NCBI GenBank assembly: GCA_963830495.1
Contig: CAWHMS010000003.1
Span: 434,001 to 498,000 of the forward strand
Length of the DNA: 64,000 nt
Direction of reading: 5' to 3'
Source of the DNA: CAWHMS01 sp963830495
GTDB lineage: Bacteria; Actinomycetota; Actinomycetes; Propionibacteriales; Nocardioidaceae
In this document: one piece after another, positions 1-7,232 of the stretch
Position numbering within the stretch: position 1 is the first letter of the stretch
How the letters are laid out: each line of letters begins with the position of its first letter
Program-made: the position numbers and the translations under genes
The notes under the pieces: model-generated
What the model was told of the DNA's origin: nothing
Seen by the model: only the letters and a program-made list of their open reading frames with translations
Databases searched by the model: none

Positions 1-242
1 TTCGCCCGGCGGGCGGCGAACTGGGTGAGACCCGAGCAGTCGAAGGCGCCCGGGCCGTTGGCGCCGTAGCGGTAGGGATCGCCAATCTGGTTGAGGGCGA
101 CCTTGGTGGCGTGCCGGACCTTGCGCTCGCGCTTGGTGGCGGCGTCGGCCGGGGTGCTGGCGACCAGGCTAAGCACGAGGGCCGAGGCAATCATGAGGGG
201 GACGAGCACGAAGGCACGCCGAAGGGCTGCAAAAGCAGGCAT
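1..242 (-). CDS. NlpC/P60 family cell-wall hydrolase, N-terminal part (runs off the left edge)
   Basis: Secreted peptidoglycan hydrolase, probably a D-glutamyl-meso-diaminopimelate-type endopeptidase. The 80 visible residues start MPAFAALRRA, carry a long hydrophobic signal segment (about residues 11-30) and an Ala-X-Ala-like end near residue 35, then the first half of an NlpC/P60 domain: a GDPYRYGANGPGAFDCSGL stretch in which Cys69 is the expected catalytic cysteine. The catalytic His and the third residue lie beyond the window edge. The ATG at 242-240 is chosen because a GAAGGAG ribosome site (256-250) precedes it at good spacing. Upstream is a c-di-AMP riboswitch, so this is probably an osmotic or wall-growth regulated hydrolase. 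Seen: signal peptide and DCSGL motif. Family role is established knowledge; the exact bond cut is not visible. Confidence 0.9.
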   Translation of the reverse strand, partial: MPAFAALRRAFVLVPLMIASALVLSLVASTPADAATKRERKVRHATKVALNQIGDPYRYGANGPGAFDCSGLTQFAARRA

Positions 243-251
243 GGGGAATCT

Positions 252-392
252 CCTTCTCACGCCTGCGAGGTCAGCTGTCGGGTTCGGGCGAGAAGGTGCC
301 CGGCCACCGTTGTCGGTGACTTCACCCCGAGTGCGTCGCCATCGGCGTCGCACGTGGTCGTGGGTCCCCCACTCCTGCCCGGTGAGAATGTT
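252..392 (-). promoter_or_regulatory. c-di-AMP riboswitch (ydaO-yuaA leader)
   Basis: On the minus strand the leader contains, in order, GAGTGGGGGACCCA (around 361-374), CTCGGGGTGAA (around 321-331) and CCCGAACCCGACAGCTGACC followed by TCGCAGGCG (288-260). These are the invariant blocks of the ydaO-type c-di-AMP riboswitch. The 3' edge of the element runs directly into the Shine-Dalgarno of the NlpC/P60 gene (256-250), so ligand binding could act on translation as well as on transcription. In actinobacteria this class is known to control wall hydrolases and resuscitation-promoting factors, usually switching them off when c-di-AMP is high; that sign of control is family knowledge. Confidence 0.93.
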
Positions 393-480
393 GGGATCGA
401 CTACAGGGGCACTTGCGCTGGGGGCAGGACTCGGCGTCCAGTCAAGTGCTGTGTGGTTGTGTGCCCCGAGGGACCGGGAG

Positions 481-509
481 AGACTAGGCAGCGAACAGCC
501 CGTTATCAA
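481..509 (-). promoter_or_regulatory. Candidate sigma-70 type promoter for the riboswitch-NlpC/P60 transcript
   Basis: On the minus strand TTGATA (509-504) and TAGTCT (486-481) are separated by exactly 17 bases. This places transcription start near position 474, giving a leader of about 230 nt that contains the whole riboswitch. Pattern match only. Confidence 0.55.
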
Positions 510-762
510 ACCGTGACCTAGCCTTTTCTCAGCCAGGGCTGCACGAATGGCCGGAATATCGACTCCACGTGACCGTGTCGCTCACGTTCGGTGACAATCG
601 TGGGGAGGATCACGCCGTCGCTCCGACAGCGATCGCCACGGCGGGGGCAGGGACCACATCGTTGTGGTCGCCACGGCGAAGATCTCCTCGACGTATCACC
701 CCCTCCCGGACTGGCTCCTGCATGTGTCGGACCTCTTGTTCGACGCGACCAAGGAGGCGACC

Positions 763-1047
763 ATGCCTGCACCTCATCCCCTGGCTGCCGTGGCGCAGCA
801 CCTGGTGCGTGACCAGCATCCGCGTCGGCGGCGCTCGATGCCTGCCCGCCGAGCCTGGTGGCGGCGCATCTTCGCCGGGAAGCCCGCTCCGGCGGCGACC
901 ACCGGCGTACCGACGGCGGTGCCCGACTCGGCACCCGCTCCGGCCGACGCGCCCCCCGGACTTGCGCTGCCGCCGACGCTCGTGCTGCCACTGCAGCGGG
1001 CGGCCTCCGGTGAGGTCCTCGAGCCACGATCGGCGCGATCCGCCTGA
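763..1047 (+). CDS. Small hypothetical protein, Pro/Ala-rich
   Basis: 94-residue protein of no recognised family. The start is fixed by a perfect AAGGAGG at 751-757, five bases before the ATG; longer in-frame starts upstream have no such signal. The N-terminal third is basic (RRRRS, RRAWWRRIF), the rest is rich in Pro and Ala, and there is no signal peptide or membrane segment. It sits alone between the NlpC/P60 promoter (divergent) and the metalloprotease gene. The 250 bases before it (510-762) show no other gene. The strong ribosome site is the main reason to call it real. Confidence 0.5.
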   Translation: MPAPHPLAAVAQHLVRDQHPRRRRSMPARRAWWRRIFAGKPAPAATTGVPTAVPDSAPAPADAPPGLALPPTLVLPLQRAASGEVLEPRSARSA

Positions 1048-1054
1048 CATGTCA

Positions 1055-1077
1055 CAACGAAACCGCATGTTTCGTTG
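1055..1077. promoter_or_regulatory. Perfect 9-bp inverted repeat, candidate operator
   Basis: CAACGAAAC (1055-1063), 5-base spacer, GTTTCGTTG (1069-1077). The right arm overlaps the first three bases of the -35 hexamer of the metalloprotease promoter, the usual position for a repressor site. It also begins 8 bases after the stop of the small upstream gene, so a terminator role is possible, but there is no T-run after it. Confidence 0.5.
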
Positions 1078-1103
1078 ACTGACGGTCCTTCCGCGCATAC
1101 GTT
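1075..1103 (+). promoter_or_regulatory. Candidate sigma-70 type promoter of the M43 metalloprotease
   Basis: TTGACT (1075-1080), 17-base spacer, TACGTT (1098-1103), about 28 bases before the ATG at 1131. Good spacing and a near-consensus -35. Confidence 0.6.
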
Positions 1104-1130
1104 CGCAGCACCCGCTGCGAAAGGACCTCG

Positions 1131-2105
1131 ATGGACATGTCTCGACGCTTCATCCGTGCCGGTGCCGCCGTCACGCTGGTGGCCGGCCTCGGCCTGGTGG
1201 CCACCCCCGCATCAGCGCTCAAGCACACGACCGCTCCCGCCGACTGCATCGAGTACGGCGACGTGCATGATGCCCCGAAGGGCTACATCCCACGCGATGA
1301 CCGGTTCGTGGTCCACAAGGACCCGCTGGCGAAGTGGCGAGACTCCCACGCCCGGCAGATCCGCGCTGCTCAGGCAGCGGGCGAGACCATCACCGTGCCG
1401 GTGGCCTTCCACGTGATCCAGAAGAACAACAGCCTGGCCGGCGGCAACATCCCCGATCAGTGGATCAAGGACCAGATGCAGGTCCTCAACGACTCGTTCT
1501 CCGGTGCCACCGGTGGGGCCGACACCGACTTCGCGTTCGAGCTGGAGTCGGTCGACCGCACGACCAAGGCATCCTGGTTCCACCTGATCCCCACCAGCGG
1601 CGACGACCGGCGGTACTTCCGCGGCAGCGGCAAGGAGATCAAGATGAAGCAGGCGCTGCACACCGGTGACGCGCAGACGCTGAACATCTACACCGCCAAT
1701 CTCGGCCGATTCCTGCTGGGTTGGGCCTACCTTCCCGAGGACTTCTCCGGCGATGGGGCGCTGCCGCGGTTCTTCGACGGCGTCGTGGTCGACTTCCGCT
1801 CGCTGCCGGGTGGGCCTTACGAGAAGTACAGCGAGGGTGACACCGGCACGCACGAGGTCGGACACTGGCTCGGCCTGCTGCACACCTTCGACAACGGCTG
1901 CGAGACCCCGGGCGACTTCGTCGCGGACACCGCCTACGAGGCGTCCCCGGCGTTCAACTGCCCGGTCGGTCGCGACACCTGCGAGCAGCCTGGTGTCGAC
2001 CCGATCACCAACTTCATGGACTACACCCAGGACTCGTGCATGTTCGAGTTCACCTCTGGTCAGTCCGTTCGGATGCTCGAGAGCTGGCTCGCCTTCCGCA
2101 GCTGA
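1131..2105 (+). CDS. Secreted M43-type (pappalysin-like) zinc metalloprotease
   Basis: 324 residues. Residues 1-29 form a signal peptide ending TPASA. The catalytic domain carries HEVGHWLGLLH (His241, Glu242, His245, His251), the HExxHxxGxxH zinc site of metzincins, followed by NFMDYTQDSC whose Met296 forms the Met-turn. The Cys pattern after the zinc site (C257, C277, C284, C303) suggests disulfides, as in M43 enzymes. The start is the ATG with AAAGGA six bases upstream; ATG at 1137 is an alternative. The gene is monocistronic, with its own promoter and a strong hairpin after the stop. Substrate is unknown; extracellular protein degradation is the likely role. Confidence 0.88.
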   Translation: MDMSRRFIRAGAAVTLVAGLGLVATPASALKHTTAPADCIEYGDVHDAPKGYIPRDDRFVVHKDPLAKWRDSHARQIRAAQAAGETITVPVAFHVIQKNNSLAGGNIPDQWIKDQMQVLNDSFSGATGGADTDFAFELESVDRTTKASWFHLIPTSGDDRRYFRGSGKEIKMKQALHTGDAQTLNIYTANLGRFLLGWAYLPEDFSGDGALPRFFDGVVVDFRSLPGGPYEKYSEGDTGTHEVGHWLGLLHTFDNGCETPGDFVADTAYEASPAFNCPVGRDTCEQPGVDPITNFMDYTQDSCMFEFTSGQSVRMLESWLAFRS

Positions 2106-2122
2106 CGTAGCGACGCCAACGG

Positions 2123-2150
2123 GGCCCGGCCGGCTCACCCCGGCCGGGCC
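2123..2150 (+). terminator. GC-rich terminator hairpin after the metalloprotease
   Basis: Perfect 11-bp arms GGCCCGGCCGG (2123-2133) and CCGGCCGGGCC (2140-2150) with a 6-base loop, 18 bases after the stop codon. It lacks a U-tract, as is common in actinobacteria. The rest of 2151-2285 is a leader containing a small hairpin (CTGGC/GCCAG, 2211-2225) and no gene. Confidence 0.7.
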
Positions 2151-2285
2151 TCGTCCCTGCCCGGCCGGTCGGGCAGTTGCACCACTCCGAACGTGATGGC
2201 CGAGCGGGCTCTGGCGCGATGCCAGGTCCGGGTGAGAGGCTGAGGCACCCACCTTGTTGGTCGCGCGTACAAGAAGGAGTCCGCG

Positions 2286-3413
2286 ATGGCTGCTGCGCCG
2301 AGGACCGAGCTGCAGGCGGCGCTGCCGAAGCAGATGTACGTCGACGAGGCGCACTGGGCCGTGGAGCGGGAGCGGGTGCTCTTCGGCGAGTGGTTCTGCG
2401 TTGGCCGGGTCGACGACCTCGGTCTCGACACGGCCGGACGGGTGGCGGTGGTCGACGTGGTCGGCGAGTCTGTGATCCTGACCAGCGACACCGATGGCGA
2501 GCTGCATGCGGCGTACAACGTCTGTCGGCACCGCGGGTCGCAGCTCTTCCCGACGACACCCGGCACCGAGGGGGTGCGATGCGCCGCCGGGGCGTTGCGG
2601 TGTCCCTACCATTCGTGGACGTACGACATGCGCGGGGAGCTGCTCAAGGCGCCGCACACCGAGGGGCGGCTCGATCCCCGTTCGTTCCGGCTGCACCGGG
2701 TCGCCGTCGACCGCTGGGCGGGCTTCGTGTTCGTGCACCTGACGCCCCGGCGTCTCGAGGGCCAGTCGAGCCTGGCAGCATCGCTCGCAGTCCCGGCCGG
2801 GCGACTGGCCAACTACGCCATGGCCGACCTGGTCACTGGGCAGACGTTCACGTATGACGTCGCGGCCAACTACAAGGTGCTTGCCGAGAACTACAACGAG
2901 TGCTACCACTGCGGTCCGGTGCATCCGGAGTTGTCCCGGCTGGTGCCCGCCTTCGCTGGCGGCGGCTCCGGTTTGGACTGGGAGCAGGGCATCCCGCACC
3001 GCGACGGAGCCTGGACCTTCACGATGTCGGGTACGACGACCCGCGCCCCCCTCCCCGGGTTGGACCCGGCCGAGCGCACCCGGCACAAGGGCGAGCTCGT
3101 CTATCCCAACCTGTTGCTCTCCTGCTCGGCCGACCACGTGGCGGCGTTCGTGCTCTGGCCGATCGCGGTCGACCGGACCCGAGTGGAGTGCCGACTGCTT
3201 TTCGCCGCTGTCGAGGCCGCGTCGGCCGGCTTCGACCCGAGTGATGCGGCGGAGCTCTGGGACCTGGTCAACAAGCAGGACTGGGCGATCTGCGAGTCGG
3301 TGCAGCGCGGGATGTCCTCCCGCGCCTACCAACACGGCTGGTTCGCCGAGATGGAGGACGACAGCCTCGACATCCGCCGCTGGCTGCTCCCGCGCCTCGG
3401 TGCCGAGGCATGA
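2286..3413 (+). CDS. Rieske [2Fe-2S] oxygenase alpha subunit (quaternary amine/betaine demethylase type)
   Basis: 375 residues, the usual size of the family. The Rieske domain has CRHRG (Cys80, His82) and CPYHSW (Cys106, His109). The mononuclear iron site is ENYNECYHCGPVHPEL with His208 and His213, a sequence style typical of choline, carnitine and glycine-betaine oxygenases rather than of aromatic-ring dioxygenases. The start follows AAGGAG (2274-2279). The stop overlaps the next gene by 4 bases (ATGA), and that gene is a flavin amine oxidase of the sarcosine oxidase type. Together they suggest stepwise N-demethylation of a quaternary or tertiary amine such as glycine betaine or stachydrine. 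The reductase partner is not in the window. Substrate is inference. Confidence 0.85.
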   Translation: MAAAPRTELQAALPKQMYVDEAHWAVERERVLFGEWFCVGRVDDLGLDTAGRVAVVDVVGESVILTSDTDGELHAAYNVCRHRGSQLFPTTPGTEGVRCAAGALRCPYHSWTYDMRGELLKAPHTEGRLDPRSFRLHRVAVDRWAGFVFVHLTPRRLEGQSSLAASLAVPAGRLANYAMADLVTGQTFTYDVAANYKVLAENYNECYHCGPVHPELSRLVPAFAGGGSGLDWEQGIPHRDGAWTFTMSGTTTRAPLPGLDPAERTRHKGELVYPNLLLSCSADHVAAFVLWPIAVDRTRVECRLLFAAVEAASAGFDPSDAAELWDLVNKQDWAICESVQRGMSSRAYQHGWFAEMEDDSLDIRRWLLPRLGAEA

Positions 3414-4576
3414 CGGAGCAGTTCGAGTACGTCGTCGTCGGGCTGGGTGCGCTGGGCAGCGCTACAGCCCAGGCACTCGCGCGACGGGGGCACCGCGTGC
3501 TGGGCCTGGAACGCTTCGCACTCGGGCATGACCGTGGTGCGAGCCACGACACCAGCCGAATCCTCCGACACAGCTATCACACTCCCGGCTACGTTCGGCT
3601 GACCGTGGATGCCTATCGCGACTGGGCAGAGCTGGAGGCGCTCGCCGGCCAGCCGCTCGTCACCGTGGTGGGTGGGCTCGACCTGTTCCCGCGCGACCCG
3701 GCGATCCCGATGATCGACTACACCGCAGCGATGCAGGCCGTCGGGATCGACTTCGACGTGCTTGACGCTGCCGCCGTCCACGCTCGATGGCCGCAGTTCT
3801 CGCTGCCCGCGGGGACCCTGGCGCTCTACCAGGAGTCGGCCGCAATCGTCCCGGCTGCGCGCGGCACCCATGCGATGCAGGCGCTGGCTCGTGCGTCAGG
3901 AGCGGAGTTGCGTGATTGCGTCGCCGTCAGCGCGCTCCGCGATCTCGGCCCGGCCGGCGTCGAGGTGGAGGTCGCCGGTGGCGGCGCCGTACGGGCCAGG
4001 CGTGTCGTGGTCTGCGCCGACGCCTGGACCAACGACGTGCTGGCCGGGCTGGGTTGGCAGATCCCGTTGGAGGTCACCCACGAGCAGGCGACGTACTTCG
4101 AGCTCGACGACGCGGCGCCGTACCAGCCGGGATGCCTGCCGCTCTGGATCTGGATGGACGATCCGTCGTTCTACGGGTTCCCCTGTTACGGCGAGCCCAC
4201 GATCAAGGCCGCCCAGGACTGCGGCGGACCGGTCGTGGACCCCGACCGGCGCGACGATCCGGTGGATCTCGGGCGTCTCGCCCTGTTGCAGCGCCATGTG
4301 CAGGCGCTGCTGCCGGGTGTCGGCGAGCCGGTCCGCTCCATCCGCTGTCTCTACACCCTGACTCCCGACCGGGATTTCCTGCTGGGGCCGCTCCCTGGAC
4401 ACGAGTCCGTGATCGTGGGGCAGGGAGCCGCGCACGGGTTCAAGTTCGCACCGACGTTCGGCCGGCTGCTTGCCGACCTGGCGGAGAAGGGTGAGACCCA
4501 GACCGATATCTCGGCCTTCCGGCTCGATCGCCCGGCGCTCACCGATCCGGAGCACGCCGTTCACTGGCTCGTCTAG
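3410..4576 (+). CDS. FAD-dependent oxidase of the monomeric sarcosine oxidase / N-methyltryptophan oxidase family
   Basis: 388 residues, normal for this family. The N-terminus has the FAD-binding GLGALGSATAQ loop of a Rossmann fold. Near the C-terminus the CLYTLTPDRDFLLGPL motif contains the cysteine that carries covalent flavin in sarcosine oxidase, and HGFKFAPTFG follows, as in active enzymes. It would oxidise a secondary or tertiary N-methyl amine to imine plus peroxide, releasing formaldehyde. Translation is coupled to the Rieske gene by the ATGA overlap, so it probably handles the product of that oxygenase. The next gene is convergent. Confidence 0.85.
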   Translation: MTEQFEYVVVGLGALGSATAQALARRGHRVLGLERFALGHDRGASHDTSRILRHSYHTPGYVRLTVDAYRDWAELEALAGQPLVTVVGGLDLFPRDPAIPMIDYTAAMQAVGIDFDVLDAAAVHARWPQFSLPAGTLALYQESAAIVPAARGTHAMQALARASGAELRDCVAVSALRDLGPAGVEVEVAGGGAVRARRVVVCADAWTNDVLAGLGWQIPLEVTHEQATYFELDDAAPYQPGCLPLWIWMDDPSFYGFPCYGEPTIKAAQDCGGPVVDPDRRDDPVDLGRLALLQRHVQALLPGVGEPVRSIRCLYTLTPDRDFLLGPLPGHESVIVGQGAAHGFKFAPTFGRLLADLAEKGETQTDISAFRLDRPALTDPEHAVHWLV

Positions 4577-4595
4577 ATGGCTGTCCAAGGCGCTT

Positions 4596-4629
4596 GTCCT
4601 CGACGGCACCCGTAGCCGAGGTTGAGGAC
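4596..4629. terminator. Weak hairpin between convergent genes
   Basis: GTCCTCGAC (4596-4604) can pair with GTTGAGGAC (4621-4629) with one G-U pair. It lies in the 86-base gap between the convergent oxidase and RDD genes, so it may end transcription from both sides. Low certainty. Confidence 0.3.
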
Positions 4630-4662
4630 GGCCGCGCTGGGCCCGTGTCGCTGCGGCCGGCG

Positions 4663-5166
4663 CTAGACCTCCGGCGGAGGTGAGTGCACGGACTTCCAGT
4701 CGTAGATCACGCACGTGCGCACCAGCATGTCCTGGAGTGATCGGCGGGTCTTGCTGAGCGCACAGACCGCCAGGCCGATCGGGAACGCGACGTAGAACAC
4801 CGAGCGAGCCAAAGCGATCAGGGGCCGCGGATGTCGGCCGCTCGCGTCCACCACACGCAACCCCATCAGGTGGCAGCCGTAGGTGCGACCGCTGAGCGAC
4901 CAACCGATGGCGAGATAGGCCACGGCCGCCGCCAGAGTGACCGACGCGCCGAGCAACCGCGACATATCGGGGAAATCGAACTGGCGAGGGTCGGCGACGT
5001 AGAGCAGCGCGGAAAGGCACAGGGATCCGACGACCAGCGCCCCCGCCACCACGAGGCAGTCGATCACGGCGGCGGCTGTCCGGGTCACCAGACCGGCTCG
5101 CTGGCCTTGGAACGGTCGCGCCTCCCGGGGCACCGGGGAGACGTGCCCTTCTCCGACGCTGTCCAC
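4663..5166 (-). CDS. RDD family membrane protein
   Basis: 167 residues with an N-terminal RTAAAVID motif (the Arg-Asp signature that names the family), three predicted membrane segments, a GRTYGCHLMGLRVV loop and a C-terminal RRSLQDMLVRTCVIYDW block, all typical of RDD proteins. Function in the family is poorly defined (transport or envelope roles). It starts with GTG placed immediately after the TAG of the upstream nonapeptide-repeat gene, so the two are translationally coupled and likely act together at the membrane. Confidence 0.88.
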   Translation of the reverse strand: MDSVGEGHVSPVPREARPFQGQRAGLVTRTAAAVIDCLVVAGALVVGSLCLSALLYVADPRQFDFPDMSRLLGASVTLAAAVAYLAIGWSLSGRTYGCHLMGLRVVDASGRHPRPLIALARSVFYVAFPIGLAVCALSKTRRSLQDMLVRTCVIYDWKSVHSPPPEV

Positions 5167-6141
5167 CTAGGTCCGCTCGGCTCGTTCGGCGCCGGGCGCC
5201 TGCTCGGTCGCTGACGCTGTGGTGTCGGGGGCTGCCACCTCCGACACGGTCGGCGGATCGGGCGGGGCCAGCTCGGTCGCCGTCAGGGCCTGCGCGCTCG
5301 CGCCGTCGGTGGCGCTGCTCGGTCGGTTGGAGCGGCGAAGCAGCCGGTCGAAGACCCGACCCACTGCTTCGTCGCCTGCGACGCCCTGCATCCGGACACT
5401 CCGCACCGTGTCGGAGGCGACTGCCCCGCTGGACTCGCGGATGATCTCCGGCAGGTCGATGGCTTCAATGACCTCCTCTGCCAGCCCGACCAGGTCGATC
5501 CTGTCGATCACGGCGTCGATGTCCAGCCTGGCGGCCACGGCGTCGACGTCCAGCCGCGCGGCGATGGCGTCGAGGTCGACCGAGCCGACCAGGCTGTCCA
5601 GGTCGACGCGCTCTCGAACCAGCGCTGTCAGGTCCAGCCGGTCCAGGACAGCGGCGATGTTCAGCCGTGCCGCGACAGTGTCGACCTCGAGCCGCGCGGC
5701 CACGGCATCCACGTCGAGGCGGGCCGCAGCAGCGTCGAGGTCGACCCCGGTCACCAGTGCATCGATGTCGACGTAGCGGCCGACCAGCGTGGTCAGGTCC
5801 AGCCGCCGGAGGACCTCCGGCGCGAGGCGTGGGACGAGGACGTCGAGCAGCCGCGAGACCTCGTCACCCACCCGACGTCGTTGGCGTCCGCCGTACTCGG
5901 CCAGGGTCCCGAGCAGCGTCGCGGGATGCCGCCGAGCAGGCAGCAACGGCGGGTGCAGTCCGATCCTCACGACGGGAGCCACCAGCCGGCTGCTGCGCCT
6001 GACCACCGCCACCGTGGCCGTGGCGACTGCGGCAGTGGTGCCCACCGCCAGGTCCAACACGACGCGCCCGTCGGCCGGGGCCGCACCAGGCTTCAACTCC
6101 AAGCTCCGGGGCCCCTCCGATGGTGCGGCGGCGGAACTCAC
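5167..6141 (-). CDS. Nonapeptide-repeat protein linked to an RDD protein
   Basis: 324 residues, GTG start, no recognised catalytic domain. The middle (roughly residues 115-230) is a run of about a dozen 9-residue units with the pattern D-x-D-A-x-A-A-R-L, for example DVDAVAARL and DIDAVIDRI, which predicts a regular amphipathic solenoid. The N-terminal part has a short hydrophobic stretch (LDLAVGTTAAVATATVAVV). The tail is Ala/Pro/Thr rich and likely disordered. The stop abuts the GTG of the RDD gene with no gap, implying an operon and a shared membrane role. The 200 bases upstream (6142-6243) contain no clear gene. Confidence 0.75.
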   Translation of the reverse strand: MSSAAAPSEGPRSLELKPGAAPADGRVVLDLAVGTTAAVATATVAVVRRSSRLVAPVVRIGLHPPLLPARRHPATLLGTLAEYGGRQRRRVGDEVSRLLDVLVPRLAPEVLRRLDLTTLVGRYVDIDALVTGVDLDAAAARLDVDAVAARLEVDTVAARLNIAAVLDRLDLTALVRERVDLDSLVGSVDLDAIAARLDVDAVAARLDIDAVIDRIDLVGLAEEVIEAIDLPEIIRESSGAVASDTVRSVRMQGVAGDEAVGRVFDRLLRRSNRPSSATDGASAQALTATELAPPDPPTVSEVAAPDTTASATEQAPGAERAERT

Positions 6142-6243
6142 GGCAGCAGCCTAGTCCGGGGTTGCCCAGATGAGCGGGCTTTCAGGCCCACGCGACCCCA
6201 CGTACTGCGGAGCGGCAGCCCCCAGTGGAGCTCCTCACGACCA

Positions 6244-6303
6244 CCAGGATTCGTCCGGGACAGCGCGCCAGGACCACCCCGCGCGAACTCGGACGAATCC
6301 TGG
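6244..6303. repeat. 14-bp perfect inverted repeat, also found near 59.7 kb
   Basis: CCAGGATTCGTCCG (6244-6257) and its exact reverse complement CGGACGAATCCTGG (6290-6303) flank 32 bases. A third exact copy of the 14-mer lies at 59690-59703. The right arm begins a few bases from where similarity of the neighbouring pseudogene to its family ends, so the element may mark the break. It could be a small mobile palindrome or a hairpin of unknown use. Confidence 0.7.
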
Positions 6304-6309
6304 AAACAG

Positions 6310-6567
6310 CAGTAGCGGAGTCGACCCGGAAGTGCCGGCCGTGGTAATCGACCATGCCACCGCCCAGCAATCGGCGGATCACCTCGATGGCCGCTCCCAT
6401 CAACGTCCAGGCGTACGGCGGCGCATGACCCTCTCGTCGAGCCACGGAAAGTAGTGGTCACTCATCACCGCGAAGTCGAAGCTGGCCTGCTCGGCACGGA
6501 CTGCATACACGACGAGGTCCTTCGGTCCGGACTGCTCGGTCATGAGGGTGTAGCCGAAGCGGGTCGT
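6310..6567 (-). pseudogene. Remnant of an LLM-class F420-dependent oxidoreductase
   Basis: Reading from 6567 the frame gives TRFGYTLMTEQSGPKDLV and later FAVMSDHYFPWLDE, the N-terminus of the LLM-class F420-dependent oxidoreductases. A one-base change near 6437 shifts the frame, after which GHAPPYAWTLMGAA continues. Then about 75 residues of the family are missing and the sequence resumes at IEVIRRLLGGGMVDYHGRHF and VDSA, where similarity stops. The expected start codon is ACG (6567-6565) four bases after an intact AGGAGG, so the start looks mutated too. Damage of three kinds (start, frame, internal and C-terminal deletion) means a true pseudogene. It lies about 70 bases beyond the 3' end of tmRNA. 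Confidence 0.8.
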
Positions 6568-6637
6568 GCCACCTCCTGGGTAGTGCGGCGTCTGCTGACC
6601 GCGTACCCAGGAGGACGGTGGATCTCACGAGGTGAGG

Positions 6638-7005
6638 TGGAGCTGCCGGGAATCGAACCCGGGTCCTCTGACGTCGACTCAAGTCTTCTCCGAGCGCAGT
6701 CTGCCCTGTCGCTTTCTCAGCCCCGGCGCTTGGACAGACACATCGCCGGCGGGCTCAGTCGCTGTGAAAGTCCCGCAGGCTCCCCGCGACCGGGATCCTG
6801 CAGCAAGCCTCCTAGATGAGGCCGGTTACTGAACCGGAGGCATGTTCAGACCGACCCTTCACTGGTCGCCGTCAGGCGGCGAGAGCGAAGTCAGTGCGCT
6901 TTGCGTTGGCACCTATGGGTTTCCAAGGATCGTTAACGAGATGACCCTGGCTCCTCGGCTCGCTTCCCTTGATCCAAACGACCAAAGTCGAAACCAATCA
7001 GCCCC
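6638..7005 (-). ncRNA. ssrA: Transfer-messenger RNA (tmRNA)
   Basis: The 5' end reads GGGGCTGATTGGTTTCGAC and the 3' end has GGTTCGATTCCCGGCAGCTCC plus discriminator A, so the acceptor stem pairs GGGGCTG with CAGCTCC and the T-arm is intact. The tag frame resumes at GCC 6910-6908 and encodes ANAKRTDFALAA before TGA (6874-6872); the LAA end is the standard protease signal. The bases after the discriminator are CCT, so the full CCA end is not encoded and must be added. smpB, its protein partner, lies 1.2 kb upstream on the same strand with one gene between. Confidence 0.95.
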
Positions 7006-7135
7006 TGTTGAGTTGTCGTGCCCGCAAGGCTACCTGCTACAACCGGCGAGCCGCAGCCTGGATTCCCGTTCGGCGGCTGCGTCGTACGTCGGATGGCCGC
7101 GCCGTTACGCACCAGACGGGGCCTAGCTTCGCCGC

Positions 7136-7193
7136 GAATTGCGGGGAGATGGCTCGCATTCACGCGGTCGCGCGGGACATCTTCCCGCAATTC
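7136..7193. terminator. Long hairpin between tmRNA and the lysyl-oxidase-like gene
   Basis: Arms GAATTGCGGGGAGATG (7136-7151) and CATCTTCCCGCAATTC (7178-7193) are 16 bp with one mismatch (a wobble pair on one strand) and a 26-base loop. It lies 40 bases past the stop of the minus-strand secreted-protein gene and is best read as its terminator. The rest of 7006-7232 must also hold the tmRNA promoter, which I could not fix with confidence. Confidence 0.5.
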
Positions 7194-7232
7194 CGGGGTA
7201 GGGCGGGCGGCGTAGGGCGGGCGGGGTAGGGA

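Noticed and set aside
2151..2285. Possible riboswitch before the Rieske operon
   Set aside because: Small hairpins are present but I could not match the conserved cores of glycine, TPP, SAM or other classes.
1212..3335. A 707-codon open frame on the minus strand across the metalloprotease and Rieske genes
   Set aside because: It mirrors strongly supported plus-strand genes, has no ribosome site, and its product (Arg, Val and Gly rich, no domain) is the typical antisense shadow of GC-rich coding DNA.
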